A stretch of DNA of 52,044 bases from a virus: positions 1 to 52,044 of IMG/VR virus record IMGVR_UViG_3300030329_005741; one strand, 5' to 3'. Shown one piece after another: positions 40,248-47,094 of this stretch. Under the pieces are notes generated by a model. That model saw only the letters and a list, made by a program, of their open reading frames with translations, was not told the origin of the DNA and ran no database searches. The position numbers and the translations under genes were made by a program. Positions within the stretch are counted from its first letter, which is position 1, and each line of letters starts with the position of its first letter.

Positions 40248-40275
40248 AAAAAAAATCCCCCCGACTAGCGGGGGG
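40248..40275 (-). terminator. Rho-independent terminator after the DUF932 gene
   Basis: Minus strand CCCCCC, loop, GGGGGG, A, eight T. It ends the 41183 unit before palindrome copy 6. Confidence 0.9.
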
Positions 40276-40295
40276 CGATGAACAACAAACGGAAC

Positions 40296-41183
40296 TTATT
40301 CAGCTACAACTACAACAGCGTTGGACTTGGCGGGAGTCCAGAGTTTTTCCAAACGCCCCTTGTTACGCGCTGCCATATCAAAACGCTTTAGCACGTTAGT
40401 GGTCACGCGGTTAGCGTACTCAAAACGCTCGTCAGCAACTTCGTGAGTCATGTGTTGAGTCACGGCGTTGTTAAGGTTGTACAGGTTGCGATCCTTGTCC
40501 TCTTCGTGGGTTGGGTTGTTCCAGATAAGTGCGATGGACTCGCGAACCTTTTCAGAAATCACCTTGGCGTTAGCAAGGTTTTGCAGAATGTTCAAGCCCT
40601 GCTCCTGCTCCAAAGAAACACCAGCGAGGCGACCATACACGTTTACGCTGTTGGATAACTTGGCAAGCGCACCGTCCAGAGCGTCATCGCTGATGATGTC
40701 GCCAATGCGGATTTGTGTGGAGTGCTTTTTGACCATCTCCACTTCTTTTTCCATTGTGGTCATACCGTTGGTGCAAACCAACCGCATAAGACCCAAGGCG
40801 AAAGACACACGCAGCGAGCGGTCAAACGAATTTTGGGCGGTGAGACGGTAAGCCATAGTGTCGCCTACTTGGGGAACATCAGCGCGGAACATATCACCAG
40901 AAAGGTCGTACTGCGCTCGCATTTTTGCCCCGCCTTCGGTTATGATAACCTTGCGAGTAACGTCGATACCGCGATCCTCAAAAGCCTTGTCGGCGCGGTC
41001 AAGTAAATCACCGTTTTGCACAAGGCCGTAACGGTCACTTGTCCAGCCCAGAATCTCATCGTTATCCTCGCGGATGTTCATAAAATAGCCGGACTTGTTT
41101 CCGGTTTCGGGATGCGGAACTTCAACTTGCTTCACGCGGTAGTCAAATCCATCATTCACTTTTTGGTTTGCTGTAATAGGCAT
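40296..41183 (-). CDS. DUF932 family phage/plasmid protein
   Basis: A 295-residue protein. The start KVNDGFDYRVKQVEVPHPET, the strand DNDEILGWTSDRYGLVQNGD, and MAYRLTAQNSFDRSLRVSFA with LMRLVCTNGMTTMEKE are DUF932 landmarks, widespread in phages and plasmids. The family role is not known; it often lies near replication or recombination genes. The leader is about 45 bases long. The strong terminator after it suggests high expression. Confidence 0.8.
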   Translation of the reverse strand: MPITANQKVNDGFDYRVKQVEVPHPETGNKSGYFMNIREDNDEILGWTSDRYGLVQNGDLLDRADKAFEDRGIDVTRKVIITEGGAKMRAQYDLSGDMFRADVPQVGDTMAYRLTAQNSFDRSLRVSFALGLMRLVCTNGMTTMEKEVEMVKKHSTQIRIGDIISDDALDGALAKLSNSVNVYGRLAGVSLEQEQGLNILQNLANAKVISEKVRESIALIWNNPTHEEDKDRNLYNLNNAVTQHMTHEVADERFEYANRVTTNVLKRFDMAARNKGRLEKLWTPAKSNAVVVVAE

Positions 41184-41228
41184 TTTTTAGTCTTTCGTTT
41201 AGTTGTTTATCTCTCTCTTACTAATAAC

Positions 41229-41256
41229 AATATAACACACATTTCAGAAAAGTCAA
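41229..41256 (-). promoter_or_regulatory. Promoter of the DUF932 gene, long leader
   Basis: TTGACT, 16 bases, TATATT, then 45 bases to ATG. The leader ends CTAAACGAAAGACTAAAAA. Confidence 0.7.
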
Positions 41257-41266
41257 GCGGTAAACC

Positions 41267-41443
41267 TCACTTTCTTGCATTTTCTTTCTTACAATGTTCA
41301 CACTCGCACCCCTCTATAACCCCAAAAGGCTCCTTGGGTGGAGTAGGGAACAGGCAGGACAGGCAAGCGCCGCCATTACCCTCTAACAGTAAGGCATCAT
41401 TCCCGCATTGGTTGCAAGGCTCAAATGTGGTTTGCGTTGTCAT
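41267..41443 (-). CDS. Small double-zinc-knuckle protein, 58 residues
   Basis: MTTQTTFEPCNQCGNDALLL then EGNGGACLSCLFPTPPKEPF and GVIEGCECEHCKKENARK. CNQC with CLSC forms a zinc ribbon; CECEHC is a second Cys cluster. ATG is six bases from TATATT; the longer frame upstream is promoter. A DNA- or RNA-binding role is possible. Confidence 0.65.
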   Translation of the reverse strand: MTTQTTFEPCNQCGNDALLLEGNGGACLSCLFPTPPKEPFGVIEGCECEHCKKENARK

Positions 41444-41449
41444 TGGTAT

Positions 41450-41478
41450 AATATACCCCATAAAAGTCACTTTGTCAA
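41450..41478 (-). promoter_or_regulatory. Leaderless cassette promoter
   Basis: TTGACA, 17 bases, TATATT, 6 bases, ATG; TTATTCACA box at 41483-41491. Confidence 0.85.
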
Positions 41479-41498
41479 TGGTTGTGAATAACTTTCTT

Positions 41499-41545
41499 GA
41501 GTAAGTTGGCATGGTCGCTGCTGCGCATTTTTTACCAAGTTACAA
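41499..41545. repeat. 47-bp palindrome, copy 7 (degenerate)
   Basis: The left arm is intact; core TGCTGCG and the right arm (ACCAAGTTACAA) are changed. Length is still 47. Confidence 0.75.
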
Positions 41546-41570
41546 GCGAAAAAATCAAAAACTTACTCAC

Positions 41571-41599
41571 AAAAAAATCCCACCCTGTTACAGATGGGA
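41571..41599 (-). terminator. Terminator after the AAA+ gene
   Basis: Minus strand TCCCA, loop of 12, TGGGA, seven T. It ends the AAA+ unit. Confidence 0.75.
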
Positions 41600-41605
41600 C
41601 TTTAT

Positions 41606-41682
41606 TTATTATTTAGCTATTATTTATTTGTCTGGTATTTATTTGCCTACTATTAAACTATTATTTATTTAGATGATATTTA
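41606..41682. repeat. AT-rich tandem TATTTATT repeats
   Basis: Degenerate TATTTATTT units repeat about six times (minus strand AAATAAATA). They lie between the AAA+ stop codon and its terminator. The function is unknown; this could be a protein-loading or melting site. Confidence 0.5.
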
Positions 41683-42642
41683 TTATTCCTCCTCTTCATC
41701 TAATGCTTTAAGGTAGTTGTGTCCAACGCTAGTGAGTGAGCGACCACCAGTGTTAATCTCCATTAGGTTATGCTTCTGAATATATAATTCAAAGTCCTGA
41801 CGGATACACTGTACGGTTAACCCCGTCTTTGCAGATAGGTTGGTAAGGCTCGACTCCTTTTTCTCTGCTAGTGCGCGGAGTATCTGAATCTCAATGCGAT
41901 TCAAGCCAAGAGGAAGAATACCGAGAGCGTGTTTAAGATCGTCCCAATGTTTCCTTACGAACTTGTTTGCCTTTTTACGTTGTAAATAGCTTTTCATGTT
42001 TTGCGCCATCTTCTGCGCTGCGCGAGCATTGCCACGGAGAACGGGAGCAATCTCACCAAGAAGATCACGGTCACAATCTAATTCGATAGACTCAAGGTTG
42101 CGCTGCATAATCTCACCAAGCTCATCGTATGTGTATTCCTCCAAATCAATACGGTCACAACGATCAATCAAAGCATGAAACATCTTGTGTGCTTCGGTGG
42201 TGGCGAACATAAAGGACTGACGCCTAAAATCAAAATCCATCACATAATCCTCGAAAGAAAATGTGGTGCGATTCTCTGGATTCGGATTCAACACGGTCAA
42301 GAGCATCATAGTAACGCTCTTGGGCAGTTCGCTCGATTCGTCGAACAACACGGTCACTTCCTTGTCGTGAATGTGGGGTACAACAACTTGGTTGATAAAT
42401 TGAGGAACGGACTTGAGAGTAGAACAGTTAATCTCCAAGAACGTCTTTGGCTTGCCCGTCTCATCATTCATAAGGTTCTGCCCTGCTGCTTTAGCCAAGG
42501 TAGTCTTACCGCAACCCTTTGGTGCAATAAACAATAGGTGTGGAATGACGTTGGACGCTTGATAGTTATCCAAGTGAAAACCGAGCTTACGCTTGGCAGC
42601 ATCTTGGCCCACGATATGCGGGAATCTGTTAGGTTGTTTCAT
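41683..42642 (-). CDS. RuvB-like AAA+ ATPase
   Basis: A 319-residue protein. The start FPHIVGQDAAKRKLGFHLDN is the RuvB-type N-terminal helix; Walker A is APKGCGKTTLA (Lys46, Thr47), Walker B VTVLFDES (Asp101, Glu102), sensor-type strand FMFATTEAHKM and Arg-finger-type LIDRCDRIDLEEY. The C-terminal about 80 residues read as a winged helix (RIEIQILRALAEKKESSLTN), as in RuvB. It likely moves Holliday junctions or acts as a DNA motor; no RuvA or RuvC is in the window. The leader ACAACCTACT before ATG has no SD. Confidence 0.8.
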   Translation of the reverse strand: MKQPNRFPHIVGQDAAKRKLGFHLDNYQASNVIPHLLFIAPKGCGKTTLAKAAGQNLMNDETGKPKTFLEINCSTLKSVPQFINQVVVPHIHDKEVTVLFDESSELPKSVTMMLLTVLNPNPENRTTFSFEDYVMDFDFRRQSFMFATTEAHKMFHALIDRCDRIDLEEYTYDELGEIMQRNLESIELDCDRDLLGEIAPVLRGNARAAQKMAQNMKSYLQRKKANKFVRKHWDDLKHALGILPLGLNRIEIQILRALAEKKESSLTNLSAKTGLTVQCIRQDFELYIQKHNLMEINTGGRSLTSVGHNYLKALDEEEE

Positions 42643-42669
42643 AGTAGGTTGTTTATGTTAATAGCTTTC

Positions 42670-42912
42670 TTACCAGTTATCTTTTGTTACCTTCACCTCC
42701 GCAACAGGCTCAAGTTCTTCAGTCTTAACTTTAACTGGAGTTTGAGCTTCGATGTTGGTGGTGGTAGCAGCAAAATTTTCAGTATCCAAAGATAGCGTCT
42801 CTGCAAATCTGCGCGATACGATAACAGTAGCATCTTCTTTTAGAACGCGGTTGAGTTCGCGTAGGTTTACTTGAACGAAACTCCCCGCACCTTTTGTCTT
42901 TCCTCTTGCCAT
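42670..42912 (-). CDS. Small hypothetical protein
   Basis: An 80-residue protein starting MARGKTKGAGSFVQVNLREL. Residues 12-45 form strand-helix-strand (FVQVNLRELNRVLKEDATVI); the C-terminal half is Thr/Glu/Val-rich and likely extended. It is first in the AAA+ unit, with ATG six bases from TATATT. The function is unknown. Confidence 0.6.
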   Translation of the reverse strand: MARGKTKGAGSFVQVNLRELNRVLKEDATVIVSRRFAETLSLDTENFAATTTNIEAQTPVKVKTEELEPVAEVKVTKDNW

Positions 42913-42918
42913 ACTCTT

Positions 42919-42946
42919 AATATAACAGGTTTTTTAAGAAAGTCAA
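42919..42946 (-). promoter_or_regulatory. Leaderless promoter, 16-base spacer
   Basis: TTGACT, 16 bases, TATATT, 6 bases, ATG. Confidence 0.75.
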
Positions 42947-42985
42947 CCCCTAATCAATAAATAGTTAAAAATAATTTAAAATAGT

Positions 42986-43174
42986 TTAAGAATCACTTTT
43001 AACAATTTGGTCTTGTATAAGTCTATCTACCTTATCGTTGAATCTAATAGCTGTATTGGATTCTGGTTTGTCAATTACAATCTCTCTAATCTCATGGTCG
43101 AGACTATCAAGCTCTTTGAAGTATATTTCTTTGTGGAAGTCCCAATATTTGGGATGCAGTTTATTAGTTTTCAT
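42986..43174 (-). CDS. Hypothetical early protein
   Basis: A 62-residue helical, charged protein starting MKTNKLHPKYWDFHKEIYFK. It starts four bases after the previous stop codon. The function is unknown. Confidence 0.5.
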   Translation of the reverse strand: MKTNKLHPKYWDFHKEIYFKELDSLDHEIREIVIDKPESNTAIRFNDKVDRLIQDQIVKSDS

Positions 43175-43178
43175 TTGT

Positions 43179-43394
43179 CTAAAATGGAGATTCAGTGGTG
43201 GTCTTTGGAGCTTTCTCCCTCTCCCACCTCTCCGCTAACCTAATAGCTTCTTTCACTACGTCGTCAGCAACGCGCTTATCAGAAGGATCATCATAAGGAA
43301 AATTATTAATAATAATATTCTTTTTCCAATCTGGTTGGTTGCTTACGATTTCGTTCCAAGCCTTTTCATATAGTTTTGCCATTAGTTCGCTCAT
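43179..43394 (-). CDS. Hypothetical early protein
   Basis: A 71-residue helical protein starting MSELMAKLYEKAWNEIVSNQ. GGAGG five bases before ATG is a strong SD. It is first in a two-gene unit. The function is unknown. Confidence 0.55.
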   Translation of the reverse strand: MSELMAKLYEKAWNEIVSNQPDWKKNIIINNFPYDDPSDKRVADDVVKEAIRLAERWEREKAPKTTTESPF

Positions 43395-43513
43395 AGTACC
43401 TCCATAGTAAGGGTTATTTCATAAAATGCAACTCTAAAATATATTAAAATTGCTTCTATATAATAATTACATTCAAAATCATCATTATAACAATAAAAAA
43501 CGCAAAAATACTC

Positions 43514-43535
43514 AAATAATTATTAATATTTATTC
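43514..43535. repeat. 22-bp AT-rich direct repeat, right copy
   Basis: Plus strand AAATAATTATTAATAT then T-TATTC. One mismatch to 30573-30594. The minus strand reads GAATAAATATTAATAATTAT, with a late-promoter-like TAAATA core. Confidence 0.75.
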
Positions 43536-43552
43536 GGCGGTATGAGTATTAC

Positions 43553-43588
43553 AATTAAAAAACCCTCCAACCTGTTAGAGTCGAAGGG
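43553..43588 (-). terminator. Terminator after the secreted thioredoxin-like gene
   Basis: Minus strand CCCTTC, loop, GGAGGG, six T. It ends the 44154 unit. Confidence 0.75.
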
Positions 43589-43608
43589 CTATATTAAGAC
43601 AGTACCTA

Positions 43609-44154
43609 TTATTTGGCACTTTTGTCTTTAACTTTGGGGAGATGTTCTGAATAATTTTTAATTAATCCACTTACATTCATATTTGTAAGTTGCATCCATG
43701 ACTCCTTACCATCTACCATCCATTTATATTTAGTAGTATCATTTCTTAATACCTTACCTTCACCATCAAGTAGTACAAGATTAGGGTGAGATAGATTGAG
43801 CTTATTTGCAACAGGGCTATTAGAATCTACTGTTAAAGAAATAAGATTATCATCTTTAAACTTATTAAATCTATTATTATCAAGAATAGCTGACTTAACA
43901 AGAACAGATGTCAAACTAGCTGGGCCTACTCCAAAAGGATTAAGTTCTGCATGACTAATATTTGGAGTTTCGATAACTACAAGAACCAGCTTATTTGCCT
44001 TTTTTGCTTTCGCAATGGCTTGATTAAGGGAGTCTAGTGGGTCAACTTTCGCTTCTACCTTTTCAGGTGTTTCGCGAACGGGGAGTGGGGCGCGTTCAGC
44101 ACCAATAACATTAAGTGTGAACAACGCGGTTAGGATGAATAGTGTTGCTTTCAT
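43609..44154 (-). CDS. Secreted thioredoxin-fold-like protein without CxxC
   Basis: A 181-residue protein. The N-terminus is a signal peptide (MKATLFILTALFTLNVIGAE, cut near Ala19). Residues about 40-145 follow a thioredoxin-like order: helix SLNQAIAKAKKANKLVLVVI, strand with ETPNISH, helix, strand NLISLTVDS, and NLVLLDGEGKV. The usual CxxC is absent, so redox activity is unlikely. It would work in the periplasm. The gene is alone between two terminators. The role is unknown. Confidence 0.6.
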   Translation of the reverse strand: MKATLFILTALFTLNVIGAERAPLPVRETPEKVEAKVDPLDSLNQAIAKAKKANKLVLVVIETPNISHAELNPFGVGPASLTSVLVKSAILDNNRFNKFKDDNLISLTVDSNSPVANKLNLSHPNLVLLDGEGKVLRNDTTKYKWMVDGKESWMQLTNMNVSGLIKNYSEHLPKVKDKSAK

Positions 44155-44160
44155 ATTTAT

Positions 44161-44188
44161 AATATACCACTTATTTCATTAATGTCAA
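44161..44188 (-). promoter_or_regulatory. Leaderless promoter of the secreted protein
   Basis: TTGACA, 16 bases, TATATT, 6 bases, ATG. Confidence 0.8.
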
Positions 44189-44202
44189 CACATTATTTTA
44201 AT

Positions 44203-44231
44203 AAAAAAAACCCCCCCGCCACGACAGCGGG
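44203..44231 (-). terminator. Terminator upstream of the secreted-protein promoter
   Basis: Minus strand CCCGC, loop, GCGGG followed by GG and eight T. Confidence 0.75.
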
Positions 44232-44849
44232 AGAGTTAGCTATGATGAACGAACAACAAACAAGGGCATAACCCTCATATATAGTCTACCAGTATTTTCT
44301 GAAAATGCAAGAAAAAATCCAAAAAGAATTTAACAATTATGAATATTTATTTATATTTATTCGCGGCTATTTGGCTTTATCTTTATTACTATTATATTTC
44401 GCTTTCAAATCATTTGTATTTGATTTTTTTTAATTGACATAAGATAAACTATATTTTAATTTATATTTAGTTTTAAATTATTAGTATTTGAGTTGTAGTA
44501 GGAGGGGTAGAAGGTAAATATAATATATAAATAAGTAAAAAAATGCTTGATATTTGATTAAATAAATGTTAAAGACAACCCACATACCTCCACTTTCCTC
44601 CATTTCGACCCCTACCTTCTGAATAAAAATAACTAATTATTTATAAAAAAAACAATATATTTGACCCCTTTTTATCCCTTACTCATCTTATATAGATGCC
44701 AGATAGTTCCAAGCACAAACCACCACATTACTATTGCAAAAAATAACATAACAACTTAACTTTTATATATTACAAAGGATGCTTTTGTATATTAGAAAAG
44801 ACCCTTTTAGCGTAGGTTGCTATATTATGTAGGTTGTATTTAAATTATA
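44232..44849. other. AT-rich gene-poor stretch of about 0.6 kb
   Basis: The longest gene-poor stretch on the right. It has an AATATTTATTTATATTTATTCGCGG motif family member (about 44340-44366; related to the 22-bp repeat), poly-A/T tracts and a short G/C island (44499-44515 and 44590-44618, TACCTCC-type and GGAGGGG-type). It could be an origin, a late-promoter hub or decayed coding sequence. Confidence 0.5.
44481..44603 (-). CDS. Possible tiny membrane protein, 40 residues
   Basis: MEESGGMWVVFNIYLIKYQA then FFYLFIYYIYLLPLLLQLKY. AAGGTAGGGG lies five bases before ATG. The hydrophobic tail could be membrane-spanning, but the AT-rich background makes chance ORFs of this kind likely. Confidence 0.25.
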   Translation of the reverse strand: MEESGGMWVVFNIYLIKYQAFFYLFIYYIYLLPLLLQLKY

Positions 44850-45140
44850 TTACATAGAATCTATACCTTCAACTTGCTTACCGTTCCAATACCAAGAGCC
44901 ATCATATTCTTCAAGAACCTTTAGCTGTTTGTTCATTCTGATATATTGAAACCATCCCATAACGCCTTCAAAACATTTAAAATCTGCAAGAGGAAGTACC
45001 GCGACTTTTGGCTTACCGTTTTGGCGTAATTGATTTTCGCAAACCAAACGTGCATGGGTAGCGTGTTTCGGAGGATTAGGAACGCGAACTTCCCAATCCT
45101 TTTTTCCCACTGTTACTACTGGCTTTCTTTCAAACGGCAT
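44850..45140 (-). CDS. Hypothetical protein
   Basis: A 96-residue protein starting MPFERKPVVTVGKKDWEVRV. Basic and beta-rich at the start, then a helix and an aromatic end (YDGSWYWNGKQVEG). It starts three bases after the previous stop codon. The function is unknown. Confidence 0.55.
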   Translation of the reverse strand: MPFERKPVVTVGKKDWEVRVPNPPKHATHARLVCENQLRQNGKPKVAVLPLADFKCFEGVMGWFQYIRMNKQLKVLEEYDGSWYWNGKQVEGIDSM

Positions 45141-45143
45141 CGT

Positions 45144-45344
45144 CTAATCTCCACGTTGCGAGTACCAATCATCTATCGCAGACTTCGCCTGTTTAGGCGT
45201 AAGAGAATATATTTCGGAAAATTCTGCAATGGATTTTTGGTCGTACATCATGTGGTATAGACCTTTTTCGTGCCGCTTTTTTTCTAGCCATCTAGTCATG
45301 TCACTGGATAAAATTAACGACTGCATATTTTCGATTACACTCAT
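45144..45344 (-). CDS. Hypothetical protein
   Basis: A 66-residue helical protein starting MSVIENMQSLILSSDMTRWL. The C-terminal part (IAEFSEIYSLTPKQAKSAID) has a helix-turn-helix-like pattern. It is the first gene of a two-gene unit following the rIIB terminator. The function is unknown. Confidence 0.55.
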   Translation of the reverse strand: MSVIENMQSLILSSDMTRWLEKKRHEKGLYHMMYDQKSIAEFSEIYSLTPKQAKSAIDDWYSQRGD

Positions 45345-45374
45345 GTTACGATAAAATTTAAAAAAATATTCAGC

Positions 45375-45407
45375 AAAAAAAAGAGGCGGCGAGGTTTTAC
45401 CCCCGCC
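45375..45407 (-). terminator. Terminator after rIIB
   Basis: Minus strand GGCGGGG, loop, CCTCGCC, then GCCTC and eight T. One G-U pair in the stem. Confidence 0.8.
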
Positions 45408-45421
45408 ACACTCCCTCCTGA

Positions 45422-46246
45422 CTAATATCCAAGCTCCTCCTTGGCAGCTTTATAGCCTTCGTCGTAACCTTGGTCGTAATCTGACTCATATTGGTCATCC
45501 CAAGAGACATAATCCTCATTACCATCATCAAGAGGTGGAGCATCAATAGTCTCGTAATGACCTACTACCTTATACTCTGAAGTACGCAGTTTTTGGCACT
45601 CACAATCGTAAGGAACACTTACTACATCGGCAGGATCAATTTCTACCACCATTAGATTCCCACCGTTATGAGCGTAGCCTTTAGCGTAATCATAGCTTCC
45701 AGCATGAAAACCAGCGGAACAACCATGACGAGCATCATCGTCTACGCCGCTACGGCGCATTTTAAGGACTTGACCAACGGAATTATCAAACTTACCGCTG
45801 TAATTGTCCGTGAAGTCGTGATTTACCCCCTTGTAGGCAAGGAAGTTGCCTTCTGGAGTAATTGGCATATTCTTATGCTCCAAAAAGGAGTATAATTCAT
45901 CTACCGCACGATGAGAAGGGTTATCCATGAGCTTACCAAGGAATTTTACCAGAGGCTTGTAAGGCAAGCCTTTACGCATGAACGAAAGGATTCGCTCAAC
46001 AACTAGGTTATGAATGGGTTCACCTTGAAAGTGAACATTGCCATCTTTAACCTCGATTTCCGCTTCAGCATCGAAATAATCATCGACTGCTTTATCAACC
46101 TCAAAGAGATTGGTTAAACGGTTCCAATCTTCATCTTGCAAAGCGACTTTTGCTTGCTGCCATGCAGGATGGTCGTGGTTCATTGTGTGTGCCTTGCCGT
46201 CAATTACGACTGTCAAGGATTCGTCTGTCAGGATATAAGGATTCAT
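45422..46246 (-). CDS. rIIB: rIIB-like protein
   Basis: A 274-residue protein in the pattern of T4 rIIB: KGLPYKPLVKFLGKLMDNPS, then RAVDELYSFLEHKNMPITPE, GNFLAYKGVNHDFTDNYSGK, VDDDARHGCSAGFHAGSYDY, and ADVVSVPYDCECQKLRTSEY. The C-terminal about 35 residues are acidic and Tyr-rich. With rIIA it lets T4 grow in cells carrying some exclusion systems. It lies downstream of rIIA with two small genes between, and has its own promoter. Confidence 0.88.
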   Translation of the reverse strand: MNPYILTDESLTVVIDGKAHTMNHDHPAWQQAKVALQDEDWNRLTNLFEVDKAVDDYFDAEAEIEVKDGNVHFQGEPIHNLVVERILSFMRKGLPYKPLVKFLGKLMDNPSHRAVDELYSFLEHKNMPITPEGNFLAYKGVNHDFTDNYSGKFDNSVGQVLKMRRSGVDDDARHGCSAGFHAGSYDYAKGYAHNGGNLMVVEIDPADVVSVPYDCECQKLRTSEYKVVGHYETIDAPPLDDGNEDYVSWDDQYESDYDQGYDEGYKAAKEELGY

Positions 46247-46278
46247 TTCTTTTTGTCTTTCTTTAATATCTCCTATAC

Positions 46279-46506
46279 TTATAATATAACACTTTTTTCA
46301 CTTTTGTCAACCCCTTTTTTAAGATTTTTTAAATCTTTTACAATCAAATTTACCATGTTCATTTGTCCACCGTCATAGTCATCCATTACAATCATGTTTT
46401 GTTGAATGTTTTTATACTTTTTTTCCATTTTAGTAAGATTTTCAAAGGTTTTAGAGATACGATATAGTTCCTCTACCGAAAATTCGTTATTTTTTTGCAA
46501 TTTCAT
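46279..46506 (-). CDS. Small helical protein between rIIA and rIIB
   Basis: A 75-residue Lys/Asn/Met-rich protein starting MKLQKNNEFSVEELYRISKT. AAGGAG lies six bases before ATG. It starts two bases from the previous stop codon. The rIIB promoter lies inside its 3' end. Coiled-coil-like. The function is unknown. Confidence 0.6.
   Translation of the reverse strand: MKLQKNNEFSVEELYRISKTFENLTKMEKKYKNIQQNMIVMDDYDGGQMNMVNLIVKDLKNLKKGVDKSEKSVIL
46283..46310 (-). promoter_or_regulatory. Promoter of rIIB
   Basis: TTGACA, 16 bases, TATATT, then about 36 bases to ATG, with AGGAGA in the leader. Confidence 0.75.
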
Positions 46507-46507
46507 T

Positions 46508-46996
46508 TTATTCTCCTTTTTGTGTATCTATACTTTTTGAGATTGATTCAAGCATTTTCATTTCAGATGAAATCAAGAATGTTACTTTCTCCTGCATATT
46601 GATTGCCTTGTCTATTGAATCTTTGTAACTTTCAAGAAACTCCTCCCTTTCGAGGCTATCTTCAAAATTCAAATCTTCATCCACAATGTTCGACGATAAA
46701 TCTTTCATCATGTTTAATTCTGTCAAAAATTTTCCAGCTATGGTCATGTAACTTTTTCCTTCGCTCAAGGCTGCCGAAAAAATATTTAAATTTATTCGTC
46801 GAGAAATTGAAAGATCATATTGCGCGGTATTTGGCTTGAATCCTTTTTTTTCGACCTCTTGCGTTACTCTTTCCATTTCTTTGCCACATAATTCAGCTTT
46901 TGCAAAAAAAACTTTTTCCTTTTCTCTAGTTTTCATTAGAAAAAATTCATAGCTTTCTGAATTTAGTAGCATTTGGTTTTTGATTTCTTCGTTCAT
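46508..46996 (-). CDS. Coiled-coil protein between rIIA and rIIB
   Basis: A 162-residue, almost fully helical, Glu/Lys/Met-rich protein starting MNEEIKNQMLLNSESYEFFL. Long heptad-type helices cover about 20-160. It sits in the rIIA-rIIB unit, so it may join the same membrane-linked complex; this is inference. Confidence 0.6.
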   Translation of the reverse strand: MNEEIKNQMLLNSESYEFFLMKTREKEKVFFAKAELCGKEMERVTQEVEKKGFKPNTAQYDLSISRRINLNIFSAALSEGKSYMTIAGKFLTELNMMKDLSSNIVDEDLNFEDSLEREEFLESYKDSIDKAINMQEKVTFLISSEMKMLESISKSIDTQKGE

Positions 46997-47094
46997 AATA
47001 TTTTTAATATGTTAAATTTTAATTGGGCGATGCGAGCCAACCTACTCAACCCGCACCGCCCGTTGTCCCTAGCGAGAACAACCTACAAGCCCCA

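Noticed and set aside
31869-41545. CRISPR array
   Set aside because: The 47-bp palindromes are spaced by 1-4 kb with genes between, not by short spacers, and no cas gene is seen.
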